Source: Burkholderia pyrrocinia
GTDB lineage: Bacteria; Pseudomonadota; Gammaproteobacteria; Burkholderiales; Burkholderiaceae
Direction of reading: 5' to 3'
Assembly: GCF_022809715.1 (NCBI RefSeq)
Contig: NZ_CP094461.1
Location: 744,001 to 808,000, forward strand
Length of the DNA stretch: 64,000 nt
Position numbers and translations under genes: made by a program. The notes beneath the pieces were generated by a model, which saw only the letters and a program-made list of their open reading frames with translations, searched no databases and was not told the DNA's origin. Below, in pieces: positions 39,301 to 47,852 of this stretch (the stretch's first letter is position 1; each line of letters starts with the position of its first letter).

Positions 39301-42103
39301 TCCGCTGGCGCGCCTCCGCATAACCTTCCCACGGATCGCGCTTCAGCCCGTCGAGACGCGCGTGCAGCGTGTCGATCGTCCACTGCGCGCCGCCCGTCGT
39401 ATCGGGCACCTCGTCCCAGCCGAGCGGCACCGACACGCCCATGCCCGGCCGCGCGCGCGCCGAATACGCGGCGATCGTGCTCGCGCCGCGGCCGTTGCGC
39501 AGATAGTCGACGAAAATCTTGCCGCGCCGGTGGCGCGGCCCCATCGTCGCGGTGAAGCGCTCGGGCAGCGCGCCCGCCACGTGCTGCGCGACCGCGCGCG
39601 CGAAGTCTTTCACGTCGTCCCATCCCGCGTGCCGCGCGATCGGCACGACGACATGCAGCCCCTTGCCGCCGCTCGTCTTGCAGAACGACGCGAGCCCCAG
39701 CTCGTCGAGCAGCCCGCGCACGAGTTGCGCGGCGTCGATCATCGCGCGCCACGGCAGCGCCGGATCGGGATCGAGGTCGAACACGATGCGGTCCGGCCGC
39801 TCGATACTGGATGCGTGCGCATTCCACGTATGCAGCTCGATCGTGCCCATCTGCGCGGCGCCGAGCAGCGCGTCGACGCTGTCGATCGACAGCAGCGGCC
39901 CGTGGCCGGGATCCAGCCCTTCGTGCTGCGTGACGAACGGAATCTCGAGGCGCTCCGCATGTTTCTGGAAGAACAGCTCGCCCGTGATGTCGCCCGGCGC
40001 GCGCACGAGCGACACGGGCCGGCCCTTCAGGTCGGGCAGCAGCCACGGCGCGACCCATTGCCAGTAATGCGCGAGGTCGATCTTGCGCGTGCCGTGCTGC
40101 GGATCGAGCACGCGATCGGGATGCGTGATGCGCACGCGGCCGACGTGGTCGGCGCCGGATTCGCCGCGCGCGTCGCCGGACGATGCGTGCGATGTCGCGC
40201 GACGCTGGCGGCCGCTCCCGGCATCCGTGTGCCGTGCGCGTTCGTGCTTGTCGTGCTTGTCATGTTTGTCGTGCGCTGCATCGCGTTCGTCCATCGTCGT
40301 CTCCGTTTCGGTGTGGCGCGGCATCTCGCGGACGATCTGCGCCGCCGGCTTGTCTTCCCGCAGCGCGACGAACGCCGCCTGCCGCACGATGCCGTCGCCC
40401 GTCCATTCCGCGAATTCGCATTCGGCAACGAGCGTCGGATCGATCCAGTGCACGCGCGTGCGCGACCGTTCGCGCGGCGGCGGGTCGAACGGCGTCGTAT
40501 CGCGTTCGTGCCTGCGCAGCATCGCGGCGAGCCGGTCGAGCATGCGCGCATCGAACCCGGTGCCGACCCGGCCGACATAGCGCAACGGCGGCGTGCCGCG
40601 CCGCCGCTTGCCGCCCGATTCAGGCTCGTACACACCGAGCAGCAGCGCGCCGAAGCCGTGCCGGCTGCCCGACGGCTCCGTGTAGCCGCCGATCACGAAC
40701 TCCTGCCGCCGCCGGCATTTGAGCTTGATCCACGCGGCCGAGCGGCCGGCGCGATAGCGTGAATCCGCGCGCTTGCCGATCAAGCCTTCGAGGCCGGTGT
40801 CGCACGCGCTCGCGATCAGCGACGCGACGTCGCCGCCGAGATCCGGCGAATAGCGCAGCCGCGCGGCGTCGCTGCCCGCCAGCAGCGGTTCGAGCAACGC
40901 GCGGCGCGCGGCGAGCGGCACCTCGCGCAGATCCCGGCCATTCAGATAGGGCAGATCGAACACGAACAGCGTGATCGCGTCGGAACGGCCCGCGCCGAGC
41001 GCGTTCTGCAGCGCCTGGAAGTCGGGCAGGCCGCTGTCGCCGAGCACGACGGCCTCGCCGTCGAACCACGCGTTTTCGATCTCGAGCGCCGCGAGCGCAT
41101 CGCGCTGCGCACGCAGCTTCGCGGTCCAGTCGCGGCCCTCGCGCGTCATCAGCGCGACGTGCCGCCGCGCACCGCGGCCCGACACGCGCGCGAGAATCCG
41201 GTAGCCGTCGAACTTCACTTCGTAGCGCCAGTCGCCTTGCGCGGGCGGAGCATCGACCAGCGTCGCGAGCTGCGGCGCGACGCGCTCGGGCAGCGGTGTG
41301 CGGACAGCGCCTTCGACGTGCGACAGGTCGGCGTCGACGTCGGCTGGCGGATTGCGATCCTTGCGGTCGCGCGGCGTGCCGCGTGTACGGGGCGCATCGT
41401 CGCGGCTGCGTCGTGACGAGCGTGCGGACGTGCGTGCGGACGGTGATGCATCGGCGGGCGCCGCGCGCGCGGCCCGCGCACTGCGGTCATGCACGCTGCC
41501 CGGCTGCTGCGCGACGACATCGAATTCGTCCGCATCGCGTGCGTCGTCGTCGCGCTCCTTGATCAGCAGCCATTGCGGCTGGCGGCCCTGCTGCCGCCCG
41601 CTGCGCACGAGCGCCCAGCCGCCGTGCAGCTTTTCGCCATCGAGCCGGAACGTCAGCTTGCCCGCGCGATAGCCGTCGCGCGCCTGCGCGACGCCGCCGT
41701 CGGGCGTCCACGTCCCTTCGTCCCATACGACGACCGTGCCCGCGCCGTAATGTCCGGGCGGAATCTCGCCTTCGAACGATGCATATTCGAGCGGATGGTC
41801 CTCGACCTGCACGGCCAGACGCTTCACCGACGGATCGACGCTCGGCCCCTTCGGCACGGCCCACGATTTGAGCGTGCCGTCGAGTTCGAGACGGAAGTCG
41901 TAATGGAGCCGCGTTGCGTGATGTTCCTGGATCACGAAACGCAACGGATGGCGCGCCCGGGCAGCCGTGCGCGCCGGCTTCGTCTGCTTGGTCTGCTTCG
42001 ACTCGGCGCCCGGCTTTGCGCGACGCTTCCCGTGAGCGCCTTCCGGCTCCGGCGTCGCGTCGAAGCGGCGTTTTCGACGATAGGGATCGAGCTTGCCTGC
42101 CAT
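39263..42103 (-). CDS. ligD: LigD, ATP-dependent DNA ligase D (NHEJ)
   Basis: 946 residues holding all three NHEJ activities. First comes the 3'-phosphoesterase domain (FVIQEHHATRLHYDFRLELDG, SWAVPKGPS, HPLEYASFEGEIPPGHYG). The ligase domain follows with catalytic Lys in VKFDGYRI, FDGEAVVL, EGLIGKR and WIKLKC. Last is the polymerase/primase domain (IVFDLDPDP, CKTSGGKGLHVVVPI, FVDYLRNGRGAST). Linkers are low in complexity, including three HDK repeats. It fills, extends and seals double-strand ends held by Ku. AGGAGGTGA precedes the ATG, 24 bp after ku. Confidence 0.96.
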   Translation of the reverse strand: MAGKLDPYRRKRRFDATPEPEGAHGKRRAKPGAESKQTKQTKPARTAARARHPLRFVIQEHHATRLHYDFRLELDGTLKSWAVPKGPSVDPSVKRLAVQVEDHPLEYASFEGEIPPGHYGAGTVVVWDEGTWTPDGGVAQARDGYRAGKLTFRLDGEKLHGGWALVRSGRQQGRQPQWLLIKERDDDARDADEFDVVAQQPGSVHDRSARAARAAPADASPSARTSARSSRRSRDDAPRTRGTPRDRKDRNPPADVDADLSHVEGAVRTPLPERVAPQLATLVDAPPAQGDWRYEVKFDGYRILARVSGRGARRHVALMTREGRDWTAKLRAQRDALAALEIENAWFDGEAVVLGDSGLPDFQALQNALGAGRSDAITLFVFDLPYLNGRDLREVPLAARRALLEPLLAGSDAARLRYSPDLGGDVASLIASACDTGLEGLIGKRADSRYRAGRSAAWIKLKCRRRQEFVIGGYTEPSGSRHGFGALLLGVYEPESGGKRRRGTPPLRYVGRVGTGFDARMLDRLAAMLRRHERDTTPFDPPPRERSRTRVHWIDPTLVAECEFAEWTGDGIVRQAAFVALREDKPAAQIVREMPRHTETETTMDERDAAHDKHDKHDKHERARHTDAGSGRQRRATSHASSGDARGESGADHVGRVRITHPDRVLDPQHGTRKIDLAHYWQWVAPWLLPDLKGRPVSLVRAPGDITGELFFQKHAERLEIPFVTQHEGLDPGHGPLLSIDSVDALLGAAQMGTIELHTWNAHASSIERPDRIVFDLDPDPALPWRAMIDAAQLVRGLLDELGLASFCKTSGGKGLHVVVPIARHAGWDDVKDFARAVAQHVAGALPERFTATMGPRHRRGKIFVDYLRNGRGASTIAAYSARARPGMGVSVPLGWDEVPDTTGGAQWTIDTLHARLDGLKRDPWEGYAEARQRITAKMRARLGAS

Positions 42104-42127
42104 CGCGTCACCTCCTGTCGCGCGGTG

Positions 42128-43120
42128 TCATGCGGCGTGCTTCCGGCGCGCGGCGGTCTTCTTCGCAGCATGCGCGCCCGTCGCGCCCTGCTTCGCGGCC
42201 GGCCGTTTCGCGGTTGCTTTCGCGGCGCCCCGGGCGGAAGCCTTCGCGGCCGGCTTGCGTCGCCCGCTCGCGGTGCGCGGCGCGGACGCGCCGGTGTCGT
42301 CGTCCTCGCGCGCGGCACGCGCGCCGCCGCCGCCCTTCAGGCTGCGCTTCAACAGCTCGGTCAGGTCGACGACGTTGGTCGCCGTGCGCGCCGTTTGCGC
42401 CGGCCGATCCTCGATCTCCTCGACGCTGCCCGCGCGCACCTTGCGCTCGACCAGTTCGAGGATGTCGTCGCGGAACGTGTCGCGATACTCGTCGGGCGTC
42501 CACGTGCCCGACATGTCGTCGATCAGCTTCTTCGCCATCGCGAGCTCGCGCGCGCTGACGCCCGCGCGCTTCGCGTCGCCGGCCGGCACCGGCAGCTCGT
42601 CGAGCGGGCGCAGTTCCTCCTGCCAGCGCAGCGTATCGAGCGCGAGCAGCGGCCCGACCGGGATCAGCGCGCCGAGATGCTGGCGATCGTGCATCACGAC
42701 GTGCGCGATGCCGATCTTGCCGCTGTCCTGCAGCGCGTCGCGCAGCAGCGCATAGACCTTCTCGCCCTTGCGGTCCGGCACCAGGTAGTACGGTGTGTCG
42801 AGATACAGGAACGACACGGCGTCCGCGTCGACGAACGTGACGATATCGACGGTCTGCGTCGATTCGGGGTTCGCCGCGCGAATCTCGTCGTCGGTCAGCA
42901 CGACATAACGCTCCTTCTCGTACTCGTAGCCGCGCACGATGTCCTCGCGTGCGACCTCCTTGCCGGTGCGCTTGTTGATCTGCCGATAGCCGACCGGGTC
43001 CATCGAACGCTTGTCGAGCAGCCTGAACGACGGCTTCACGGTGCGCGTCGCCGGGAACAGCTGCACGGGCACGTGAACGAGCCCGAAGCTGATCGCGCCT
43101 TTCCAGATCATCCGTGCCAT
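42128..43120 (-). CDS. ku: Ku, DNA double-strand end-binding protein (NHEJ)
   Basis: 330-residue bacterial Ku homodimer subunit: MARMIWKGAISFGLVHVPVQLFPA at the start, VGYRQINKRTGKEV, TPYYLVPDRKGEKVYALL and LIDDMSGTWTPDEYRDTF in the core. The C-terminus is a long Lys/Ala tail (KPAAKASARGAAKATAKR) that binds DNA in related proteins. It recruits LigD to broken ends. AAGGAGG precedes the ATG. It follows the DUF421 gene by 53 bp, so it probably ends a longer transcript with ligD. Confidence 0.96.
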   Translation of the reverse strand: MARMIWKGAISFGLVHVPVQLFPATRTVKPSFRLLDKRSMDPVGYRQINKRTGKEVAREDIVRGYEYEKERYVVLTDDEIRAANPESTQTVDIVTFVDADAVSFLYLDTPYYLVPDRKGEKVYALLRDALQDSGKIGIAHVVMHDRQHLGALIPVGPLLALDTLRWQEELRPLDELPVPAGDAKRAGVSARELAMAKKLIDDMSGTWTPDEYRDTFRDDILELVERKVRAGSVEEIEDRPAQTARTATNVVDLTELLKRSLKGGGGARAAREDDDTGASAPRTASGRRKPAAKASARGAAKATAKRPAAKQGATGAHAAKKTAARRKHAA

Positions 43121-43173
43121 GGGTGTCCTCCTTGCGGCATCGTTGCGCCGGACGCCGTCGTCCTCGGCCGATG

Positions 43174-43677
43174 CTACGGCCGGCGGCCGCGGCTGCGCCG
43201 CACGATGCTCACGTGTCCGTTGCGCTCCAGGATCGCCGCGTCGACGTCGGACAGGTCGGTCGCGCCGGTCGCCTGCCGCACGCTTTCGCGCACGTCGGTC
43301 GGCGTAAGCAGCGCGGCGCGCATCTGTGCGTCGTCGAAGCGGCCGTTGCGATATACCTCGCGCTCGGCGCCTACCAGCATCCGCTCGAGCCGGCGCGAGC
43401 GCACGCATGCCCAGCCGATCGCACGATGCAGCAGCACGATCGCGAGCGACGCCGCGACGGTCGCGACGAACGGAGACGCGCCGACCACCGCGCGGCTCAG
43501 GATCGCGCCGAGCAGAATGCCGACCACGTAGTCGAACGGCGAACGCTGCCCGAACGCGCGCCGCCCGGCGATGCGAATCAGCACCAGCGCGATCACGAAC
43601 ACGACGATCGCACGCAACGCCATCTGGCCGGGGCCGAGCATCCGGCCCTGCCCGAACAGCGCGACGACGACGTCCAT
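43174..43677 (-). CDS. DUF421/YetF-like membrane protein
   Basis: 167 residues: three N-terminal membrane helices (MALRAIVVFVIALVLIRIAGRRAFG, FDYVVGILLGAILSRAVVG, VATVAASLAIVLLHRAIGWA), then a cytoplasmic domain beginning EREVYRNGRFDDAQMRAA. This is the DUF421 arrangement; relatives are tied to spore and stress physiology without known activity. The ribosome site is weak, suggesting coupling to the gene 13 bp upstream. Second-last gene before ku-ligD. Confidence 0.87.
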   Translation of the reverse strand: MDVVVALFGQGRMLGPGQMALRAIVVFVIALVLIRIAGRRAFGQRSPFDYVVGILLGAILSRAVVGASPFVATVAASLAIVLLHRAIGWACVRSRRLERMLVGAEREVYRNGRFDDAQMRAALLTPTDVRESVRQATGATDLSDVDAAILERNGHVSIVRRSRGRRP

Positions 43678-43690
43678 GATCGCGGCGCTG

Positions 43691-43939
43691 CTACGCGGGC
43701 AGGTCGACCGCCTGCTGCTTGCGCGCCCGGATCCGGTGGCGGCCGAGGTCGTCCGGGAACGTGTGCGTTACCGCGTCGGGATCGACCGCCACGCGTTGTG
43801 CCGAGTCCGGCGGATACGCGGCGATCGTCAATAGCCGTCCTCCACCGACGGCCGCGACCGGCTTCAGGTGCCTGAACGCCTCGCGCACGTCTCGCTGCGC
43901 GGACGGCGGCGTCTTGCCGGCTGGTGGGGGATTCGTCAT
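43691..43939 (-). CDS. Small hypothetical protein, 82 aa
   Basis: MTNPPPAGKTPPSAQRDVREAFRHLKPVAAVGGGRLLTIAAYPPDSAQR...: Pro-rich N-terminus, soluble, ending in a basic tail. No family is recognised. A GAGGA ribosome site and its place inside the DUF1328-to-ligD run support it. Confidence 0.6.
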   Translation of the reverse strand: MTNPPPAGKTPPSAQRDVREAFRHLKPVAAVGGGRLLTIAAYPPDSAQRVAVDPDAVTHTFPDDLGRHRIRARKQQAVDLPA

Positions 43940-44025
43940 CGAGGTGTCCTCGTGGAATTCGATGGCCGTCCGCCGCGCTCGCGGCCGCGCGGCCGCGCGG
44001 GCGGCGGTCGGCGTCGGCCTCGGCG

Positions 44026-44412
44026 TCAGGGCGCGCGCAACGCCGCGTCGAGTTCGGCATCCGTAATATCGAGCGCCACGTTGCATTCGATCGCGTCGTC
44101 CTCGACGCGCGGCTTGCGTTCGTCCACCGCGCGTCGCGCGCCATCGCACAGATACGTGCGCACGCGCAGCCGGTCGTCCTCGCCGAGCCACGCATAACGC
44201 TCGACCACGTGCGGATCGAACCGCAGGTCGACCGTGCAACGCCATTCGCGCGCACTTTCGTCGACCGGCACGCGCACCCACGACACCTGGATCGTCAACC
44301 GCCCGGATGCGTCGTCCGCATGCACGACGACGGTCGACTCCGACGGGAAGCCGTTCGCGAGCGCGTGCTCGAGTTCCGCGACGCGCTGCGAGCGGTCGGG
44401 CGCGCCGGTCAT
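44026..44412 (-). CDS. DUF3022-like protein, copy B
   Basis: 128 residues, paralogous to the 37930-38298 protein in its centre ([32 protein letters not shown]) and in the acidic C-terminal beta part ([18 protein letters not shown]). Function unknown. Its ATG overlaps the DUF1328 stop (ATGA). Two copies in one stress island suggest a shared but divergent role. Confidence 0.75.
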   Translation of the reverse strand: MTGAPDRSQRVAELEHALANGFPSESTVVVHADDASGRLTIQVSWVRVPVDESAREWRCTVDLRFDPHVVERYAWLGEDDRLRVRTYLCDGARRAVDERKPRVEDDAIECNVALDITDAELDAALRAP

Positions 44413-44570
44413 CGTCGCACGACGCCCAGCAGCAGCGTGACCAGGAAGATCACGACGAAGATGTAGAACAGGATCTTCGCGATCTCGGCCGCGCCGGCCG
44501 CGATGCCGCCGAAGCCGAGCACGGCCGCGACGAGCGCGATGATGAAGAAAATGATGGCGTATCGAAGCAT
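44409..44570 (-). CDS. DUF1328 family small membrane protein (YtjA-like)
   Basis: 53 residues almost entirely membrane-embedded: [48 protein letters not shown], the complete DUF1328 pattern of two helices around a Gly/Ala-rich turn. Relatives are stress-induced inner-membrane proteins of unknown function. AGGAGG precedes the ATG. It begins the run leading to ku and ligD, 46 bp after the DUF3008 gene. Confidence 0.9.
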   Translation of the reverse strand: MLRYAIIFFIIALVAAVLGFGGIAAGAAEIAKILFYIFVVIFLVTLLLGVVRR

Positions 44571-44616
44571 GGAGCCCTCCTGAATGACAGCGGTCGCGAA
44601 CACACGTCGTCGTCGA

Positions 44617-44805
44617 TCACGCATCGTGCTTGTGCCTGGGTTTGCCGCGGACCGGCGTGGAAGCCATTTTCTCGAGTTCCTTCTCGCTCATCGACCTGGC
44701 CATCGACTTCGCCGGCGGCTTGAGGTCCTTCATCTTCGTGTCGCCGCGCTTGGCCGACAGCGCGGCCCCGGCAGCACGCTGCTGGGCCTGGGATTTTGCT
44801 GGCAT
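44617..44805 (-). CDS. DUF3008 family small protein
   Basis: 62 residues, highly charged: [43 protein letters not shown] and a basic tail, a full match to the DUF3008 pattern. Function unknown; likely unstructured and nucleic-acid or stress associated. AGGAG precedes the ATG. It may head the transcript reaching ligD. A sigma-54-like core 36 bp upstream has TG in place of the invariant GG, so its promoter is uncertain. Confidence 0.85.
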   Translation of the reverse strand: MPAKSQAQQRAAGAALSAKRGDTKMKDLKPPAKSMARSMSEKELEKMASTPVRGKPRHKHDA

Positions 44806-44890
44806 GGTTGCGCTCCTCTCGTTGGCGCGCGCGCTACGACGCAATGTCGGTGCAACAGGCCGCACGCGCGCGGTTCGGTCGCCCGGGTCG

Positions 44891-46330
44891 TCATGCGGCG
44901 TCACGGCGCCGCAGGTCGGCCGGCGGGATCTTCATCGCCTGGCGATACTTCGTCACCGTGCGACGCGCAAGAAGAATGCCGCGCCCCGCGAGGTTCTGCG
45001 CGAGCGTGACGTCGGACAGCGGATCGGTTTGACGCTCGGCCGCGATCATGTCGCGGATCAGCACCTTGGCGGCCGCTGCCGAGCACACGCCCTTGCCCGC
45101 CGCCTCGAGCTTGCGCGGGAAGAAGTGCTTGAATTCGAACGTACCGTGCGGCGTGGCCATGTACTTGTTGCCCGTCGCGCGCGACACGGTCGATTCGTGC
45201 AGCTCGAGCTCATCCGCGATGTCGCGCAGCACGAGCGGCTTCATCGCGATCTCGCCGTAGCGGAAGAAATCGCGCTGCCGCGCGACGATGCATTCGCCGA
45301 CGCGCTGGATCGTCTCGAAGCGCTTCTGCACGTTGCGGATCAGCCAGCGCGCTTCCTGCAACTGCTGGCCGAGCGGCGAATCGCGCTCGCCGCTCGACTG
45401 CGCGAACAGCGTCGCATAGCGCTCGTGCAGGCGCGCGCGCGGCAGCACGGCCGGGTTGATCGTCACGATCCACTCGTCGCGCACCTGGCGCACGATCACG
45501 TCGGGCACCACGTAGTCGCCGCGCGTGCTGCCGTAGTGATTGCCGGGGCGCGGATCGAGCCCGCGCACGAGCGCGCATGCGGCGTGCAGCGTCTGCGGGT
45601 TGCAGCCGATGCGCCGCTGGATCTCGGCCGTCTCGCGGCGCGCGAGCCGTTCGAGATGCTCGCGCGCGATCGCCTTCGCTTCCGCGAGCGCCGGCGTGCC
45701 CGCCGGGATCGCGTCGAGCTGCAGTACCAGGCATTCGGACAGCGAGCGCGCGGCGATGCCCGGGCGGTCGAGCATCTGCACGAGCCGCAGCGCGACCGCG
45801 AGATCCTGTTGCGACAGCAGCAGCGCCGGATCGGCCGCGACCAGCAGGTCGGGCAGCTCCTGGCGCAGGTAGCCGTCGTCGTCGAGCGCATCGATCACGA
45901 TGCGTGCGGCTTCGCGGTCGCGTTTGTTCAGCGGGTAGAGCCGCAGCATATCGTGCAGCTGCTGATGCAGCGACGGCTCGGCGGCCATCCATTCGCCGGG
46001 CGACAGGCCGTCGGCGTCGTCGCCCTGGCGGCCCGTACCGCGCGGCGCGGGCGCGGCCGTATACGACACCTCGCCGCCCGGCGGACGCACGTCGTCGGGT
46101 TCGGGCGACGCTTCGGGCGCGGCGGCTTCGGCCGCCTGCTCGGGCGTTCCGGCGGCGGCTTCCTCTTCGCCGTCGCCCTGGCCGTCTTCGAGAAACGGGT
46201 TCATGTCGAGCGCCTGCCGCAATTCCTGTTGAAACTCGAGCGAGGACAACTGCAGCAGCCGCAGCGACTGCTGAAGCCTCGGCGTAAGTGCGAGATGCTG
46301 TCGCATCTGCAGCGCAAGCGAGACGGACAT
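44891..46330 (-). CDS. rpoN: RpoN paralogue, RNA polymerase sigma-54 factor (rpoN2)
   Basis: 479 residues with complete sigma-54 organisation. Region I is the Gln/Leu-rich LALQMRQHLALTPRLQQSLRLLQLSSLEFQQELRQAL. Region II is acidic (GDGEEEAAAGTPEQAAEAAAPEASPEPDD). The core-binding region follows, then the helix-turn-helix (VLRDIADELELHESTVSRATGNKYM). The RpoN box is ARRTVTKYRQ, against the usual ARRTVAKYRE, so it recognises the -24 GG. AGGAGG precedes the ATG. No ptsN, hpf or lptB, the usual rpoN neighbours, is present, so this is a second copy. A near-perfect sigma-54 core lies 51 bp upstream. Confidence 0.93.
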   Translation of the reverse strand: MSVSLALQMRQHLALTPRLQQSLRLLQLSSLEFQQELRQALDMNPFLEDGQGDGEEEAAAGTPEQAAEAAAPEASPEPDDVRPPGGEVSYTAAPAPRGTGRQGDDADGLSPGEWMAAEPSLHQQLHDMLRLYPLNKRDREAARIVIDALDDDGYLRQELPDLLVAADPALLLSQQDLAVALRLVQMLDRPGIAARSLSECLVLQLDAIPAGTPALAEAKAIAREHLERLARRETAEIQRRIGCNPQTLHAACALVRGLDPRPGNHYGSTRGDYVVPDVIVRQVRDEWIVTINPAVLPRARLHERYATLFAQSSGERDSPLGQQLQEARWLIRNVQKRFETIQRVGECIVARQRDFFRYGEIAMKPLVLRDIADELELHESTVSRATGNKYMATPHGTFEFKHFFPRKLEAAGKGVCSAAAAKVLIRDMIAAERQTDPLSDVTLAQNLAGRGILLARRTVTKYRQAMKIPPADLRRRDAA

Positions 46331-46380
46331 CGAAAGCCTCCTGACGGTTCGGTTCGCGGTATTTCGTCGACAGGGTTTAC

Positions 46381-46394
46381 GCAGCTTTCGTGCC
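46381..46394 (-). promoter_or_regulatory. Sigma-54-type core upstream of rpoN2 (GGCACGAAAGCTGC)
   Basis: TGGCACG is perfect at -24 and spacing is GG-N10-GC; -12 is CTGC rather than TTGC. It lies 51 bp from the rpoN2 ATG, suggesting autoregulation. A partial match to the conserved element (TTACAAGCCGG, 46469-46479, opposite orientation) lies about 80 bp upstream. Confidence 0.6.
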
Positions 46395-46468
46395 AATCCG
46401 TCCACGCGCGCCGTGCCGGGGTTTTCGCGGGTTCATGCCCCATCACGCAACCTGACGGGGCCGCTTTT

Positions 46469-46696
46469 TTACAAGCCGGCGGCAAGTTTGGGGCACGCAT
46501 TTCGCGCGGCAAGAAGTGCGCCCGGTCGCCCGCGTCGTTGTCGCTTCGCCGTGCCTCGCATCGATGCGATCGACGGCCGAGCGATCGGGAAAAATGCCGT
46601 CGTCAGCTCCGGCAGGTGACGCAGCAGCCACGCGGCCATGTCGCGCTCCTGCTGCACGATCCACTCGCGGCACGCCGCGGGTTTCATCTTCGCCAT
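46469..46696 (-). CDS. Small hypothetical protein, 75 aa
   Basis: The N-terminal half (MAKMKPAACREWIVQQERDMAAWLLRHLPEL) looks like a genuine amphipathic helical protein; the C-terminus is Arg/Ala-rich. AAGGAA precedes the ATG, and an exact sigma-54 core lies 68 bp upstream, which strengthens an otherwise weak call. No family recognised. Confidence 0.52.
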   Translation of the reverse strand: MAKMKPAACREWIVQQERDMAAWLLRHLPELTTAFFPIARPSIASMRGTAKRQRRGRPGALLAARNACPKLAAGL

Positions 46697-46763
46697 CACG
46701 TTCCTTCACCGCATCACGAATGCGGCATGCCGCGCGGCGCGATGCGCGGCGCGCATGCCGTTC

Positions 46764-46777
46764 CGCAACGCGCATGC
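46764..46777 (-). promoter_or_regulatory. Sigma-54 promoter core (GGCATGCGCGTTGC)
   Basis: Exact GGCAT-N5-TTGC with GG-N10-GC spacing, 68 bp from the 46696 start. Confidence 0.68.
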
Positions 46778-46797
46778 CGTGCGACACACGCAATGCG

Positions 46798-47106
46798 TCA
46801 GTACTGCATCGGCGGCGGCGTGCCCGGCAGCGTCTGGCCGCCCTGCACGCCGTTCGGGCCCGGCGGCGGGACGTCGGCCGGATCGCCGCCGGTCGCGCCC
46901 TGCGGCATCGTGTTGCCCGGCGACGGACGCGTCTCGTAACGCGTATTGGCATCAGGCATCGTCGCGCTCGGCGGCGTCGCATGGCCGTCGGGCGGTGCGG
47001 GCGGCGCCGCGCGCGTGCCGTAGGTGGTGCCCTGCGTGCATGCGCCCAGCGCGCACGCGGCGGCGAACGCGCATGCACCCGCGCGTATCGTCTGGATCGT
47101 GTTCAT
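46798..47106 (-). CDS. Small Pro-rich lipoprotein, 102 aa
   Basis: A lipoprotein signal sequence (MNTIQTIRAGACAFAAACALGAC) ends in a lipobox L-G-A-C near residue 24. The mature part is Pro/Gly/Thr-rich and probably disordered (APPAPPDGHATPPSATMPD). It is therefore an envelope protein of unknown role. GGAGG precedes the ATG. Third gene of a unit starting at 47682, 25 bp after the 103-aa gene. Confidence 0.75.
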   Translation of the reverse strand: MNTIQTIRAGACAFAAACALGACTQGTTYGTRAAPPAPPDGHATPPSATMPDANTRYETRPSPGNTMPQGATGGDPADVPPPGPNGVQGGQTLPGTPPPMQY

Positions 47107-47131
47107 CGAAATCCTCCGTCGGATCGACGGC

Positions 47132-47443
47132 TCAGAGCCGGTTGAAACGAAAATCCCCCGCATACGCGGTGGGTGCGCGGCGCGCCATCATCACGTCGAA
47201 TTCGGCCGCGACGCGCGTGAGCGTGCCGCGTTGCCGCGCGATATCCGCCTGTTCGAGCGCGGCGAACGCGTCGGCATCGAAGGTCACGGTCAGCGACGCC
47301 GGATGGCCGTCGACGCGAAAACCGATATGCAATGCGCCGGCCGGCTGCTCCTCGACATGGAACGGCATCGCGCGCGCCTCGAAATGGCGGCCGAGCGTCT
47401 CGGCGATGTCGCGCAGCATGCCGGGTTTGATACGGATGCTCAT
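47132..47443 (-). CDS. Hypothetical protein, 103 aa
   Basis: Soluble alpha/beta-looking protein: MSIRIKPGMLRDIAETLGRHFEARAMPFHVEEQPAGALHIGFRVDGHPASLTVTFDADAF... It has no domain I can name. Its ATG overlaps the stop of the preceding Pro-rich gene (ATGA), so it is the middle gene of a three-gene operon behind the sigma-54 core at 47736. Confidence 0.7.
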   Translation of the reverse strand: MSIRIKPGMLRDIAETLGRHFEARAMPFHVEEQPAGALHIGFRVDGHPASLTVTFDADAFAALEQADIARQRGTLTRVAAEFDVMMARRAPTAYAGDFRFNRL

Positions 47444-47682
47444 TGCATGCCCTCCATTCGCGTTCGCGGCAGCGCGCCCGCCGGCGATGCGCGCACGGGC
47501 GGATCGCGCAAAGGCGGTTCGCGTTCCGGCGGCGCATGCCCGGGCGGGTCGCCTTCGGGATGGCGGTACGGTTCCGGCATGTCGGGCGGCACGTCGTCGG
47601 GATCGGGCGGCTCGGGGTCCGGCTCCACGTCGGGCATCGGCGGGTCAGGCCGGTCCAGCCGCTGATCGCGGTCGTGATTCAT
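47440..47682 (-). CDS. Proline-rich hypothetical protein, 80 aa
   Basis: Highly acidic and proline-rich (PDPPMPDVEPDPEPPDPDDVPPDMPEPYRHPEGDPP), so likely disordered. GGAG precedes the ATG. It is first in the three-gene operon, with an exact sigma-54 core 54 bp upstream. The coding call rests on the ribosome site, coupling and promoter. Confidence 0.62.
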   Translation of the reverse strand: MNHDRDQRLDRPDPPMPDVEPDPEPPDPDDVPPDMPEPYRHPEGDPPGHAPPEREPPLRDPPVRASPAGALPRTRMEGMQ

Positions 47683-47735
47683 CGGCACTCCATAGCGCGC
47701 ATCGTTGCGTGGTCTGACGGATGTGGCCAGGGTCC

Positions 47736-47749
47736 GCAATCCGCGTGCC
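47736..47749 (-). promoter_or_regulatory. Sigma-54 promoter core (GGCACGCGGATTGC)
   Basis: Exact GGCACG-N4-TTGC, 54 bp from the 47682 start. About 80 bp upstream (47819-47847) lie TACA and repeated TTGCAA half-sites. Confidence 0.75.
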
Positions 47750-47852
47750 GTCCGTTCGCGACGCCCGCACGCCGGCGCTGCCGCGCATACGCGCGCGCGG
47801 CGCGCGCCGTGCATTCGCTACACCGTTCGCTGCAATTCTTGCAAGCGCGCCG

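Noticed and set aside
40240..40275. Short tandem repeat in ligD (three 9-bp HDK-coding units)
   Set aside because: It encodes an in-frame linker between the ligase and polymerase domains; ordinary low-complexity linker sequence.
44841..44854. Sigma-54-like core before the DUF3008 gene (TGCACCGACATTGC)
   Set aside because: Spacing and -12 TTGC fit, but TG replaces the nearly invariant GG at -24, so I do not list it as a promoter.
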